From Colius striatus (Eukaryota > Chordata > Aves > Coliiformes > Coliidae), in assembly GCF_028858725.1 (NCBI RefSeq), contig NC_084765.1, positions 12,559,001-12,623,000 of the forward strand: a stretch of DNA of 64,000 nt. The letters are read 5' to 3'. Both the position numbers and the translations under genes were made by a program. Shown one piece after another: positions 62,646 to 64,000 of the stretch. The stretch's first letter is position 1; each line of letters starts with the position of its first letter. Under the pieces are notes generated by a model. That model worked only from the letters and a program-made list of their open reading frames with translations. It was not told the DNA's origin and did no database searches.

Positions 62646-64000
62646 TTTGAGAGTTAATATAAGCAAATCTGGTAGATATTGAAACTGTATTTCTTTTAAA
62701 GGGAATGGTTGTGTCATCTGGAACTATCTGAAGGGAACAGGAGAGTTCTGCTGCCTTTGGGAGCATATTGGGTAGAAAAGAAGAAGCTTCCAGGCTGCAA
62801 GAGTGGAGGAAGCATGGGATTTATAGAAATGAGCTGGAAACCTCTAGTTCAGTGACTGATAAGATGAGAGGAACAGCTCCATAACCAGGCCTCAGAAAGA
62901 AACTTGCTAAGGGTAAAAAAGGATAGTACAGTTTGCTGCAACTAGCAAAATTGCTAGGATGAGTCCATTTTAATAATTACTCAATTTACATTAATTGGAG
63001 ATGATGTCAAACTGGTCCACCTAGCCCAGGCTTTTTATCTTTATTAACAGTCAGTATTAGCATTTGTTTCAGAAGTGATTTTTTTTTTCCCCTCTAGGGT
63101 TCTAGTGTAATTTTGTAAAATTACAGTTTGGGTCATCCTTAGCTAGAGGATATGGGTATGTTTGGGCTGTGCTTAGTAGCTGTGAGTTGATCAGTCTCTG
63201 TGAACTTTTTAAGACCTTGTTTCTATTTTATTTCTGTGAAAAATGATTGCAATAATTTAATTATGTAGTGTGTGAGAAATACTTCATGGGCTTGTGAACA
63301 GTATTGATTAAGCATTTACCTTATTCAGAATACAGATAATTATAGAGTGTTGTTATAACCCCCTTTTTTATCACACTTGAGGCATCCCAGTTTGTGTAGC
63401 TTCTCACAGTAGAAGCGGCTTAGTATCCTTGATTTCCATTATTGGTGTGTCCTTTTCAATTTCTTTGATACTTGTGTATCTACATGCAGCAGTCAGTGGG
63501 TATAACACAGGTTTGTGCAGTGATGCTGTTTTTCCTGGAATGTTGTGGTGTTTCTTTCCTGCTGTTTGACATATTGGAGAACTGGGCTGATGCAAATGAC
63601 TTAAAAATCTCTTTCCTGATTGCTATCAATGTAATATGAGCCCAGCATTCTATATAAATAGTTTAAAATTTATTTTTGTTCTCAGCATTTACTCATTAGT
63701 TAGTACTGAATTTCAGCAATGTCTTGTTACTTATTTGCTCATTATATTAACATCGGGAATTTTGTGCATGTTGACTGTTCAGATTTCTGTTGTCTTTTCA
63801 ATTAATTTTGAGTGGATTGGTTAAGATAAATCCCAGCTTGAATCATCAAGCAAGTCTCTATTGGCAGGTTTTTTAAATTTTTTTGGTGAACTTTCTACTC
63901 TTACTCTTTACTTTGATTGTTTTAACACATTGCTAATCCGAGGTGAGCCATTCCTTTCTTCTCCATGATTTCTTCAGAAACATTAAAGGGAGACTGTGTC
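62646..64000. other. Intron to the window end, no gene recognised
   Basis: AT-rich sequence without recognised repeats or exons. PDE3B intron 1 is presumed to continue past 64000. Confidence 0.5.

Larger units (their letters stand above)
14004..64000 (+). other. PDE3B: Intron 1 of PDE3B (5' part, continues beyond the window)
   Basis: The intron begins with GTAGGT at 14004, an 8/9 match to the donor consensus with the preceding CAG. Reading for the next conserved PDE3B exon (the protein continues with an ILWDWDLKQW-like block in mammals) gave no match in the remaining 50 kb, though a short exon of about 50 bp could escape reading by eye. The stretch is AT-rich, full of stop codons, and contains only retroelement remnants and low-complexity tracts. 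A very long intron 1 is also what I recall for mammalian PDE3B. Confidence 0.75.

Overview
The window looks like a piece of a bird genome, probably a neoavian. The grounds are several CR1 LINE copies (sense 3' ends in ATTCTATGATTCT-type repeats; reverse-transcriptase remnants carrying the GVPQGSVL block) and solo LTRs of endogenous-retrovirus families I recall from bird genomes. The background is AT-rich and intron-like, with one strong CpG island. Species cannot be fixed from the sequence.

Only one protein-coding gene is supported: exon 1 of PDE3B (cAMP/cGMP-inhibited 3',5'-cyclic nucleotide phosphodiesterase 3B), plus strand, 13014-14003. It encodes residues 1-330, the N-terminal membrane-anchoring region and the conserved basophilic serine sites, and ends at a canonical donor (CAG|GTAGGT). 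It lies in a CpG island (about 12300-14010) with GC boxes and no TATA box, and two short upstream ORFs precede the start codon. The catalytic domain and all other exons are outside the window or not recognisable here. Everything from 14004 to 64000 is read as the start of a very large first intron, consistent with the long first intron I recall for mammalian PDE3B.

Layout: 1-12300 is upstream intergenic sequence with two solo LTRs (875-1264 and 4018-4583, the second with a perfect 5-bp target duplication), a short CR1 tail (9744-9860) and a minus-strand consensus splice donor (11768-11774) that could belong to an unseen divergent transcript. 12300-14010 is the promoter, CpG island and exon 1. 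14004-64000 is intron with CR1 pieces at 16241, 21390, 39777, 41994 (longest, about 2 kb), 50673, 55687 and 62378, an ancient CR1/L3-like LINE at about 47440-48340, and a third, longer solo LTR at 53394-54349. All retroelement coding remnants are broken.

No CRISPR array, tRNA, rRNA or novel multi-gene system was seen. The most interesting unexplained signals are a CpG-enriched block in the intron with an RFX-like X-box, an ATF/C-EBP-like site and a 7-1-7 inverted repeat (about 27420-27730); a full TGACGTCA CRE at 38774; the paired uORFs; and a perfect 14-1-14 palindrome at 31672-31700. All statements about homology are from recognition and memory, not from a search.
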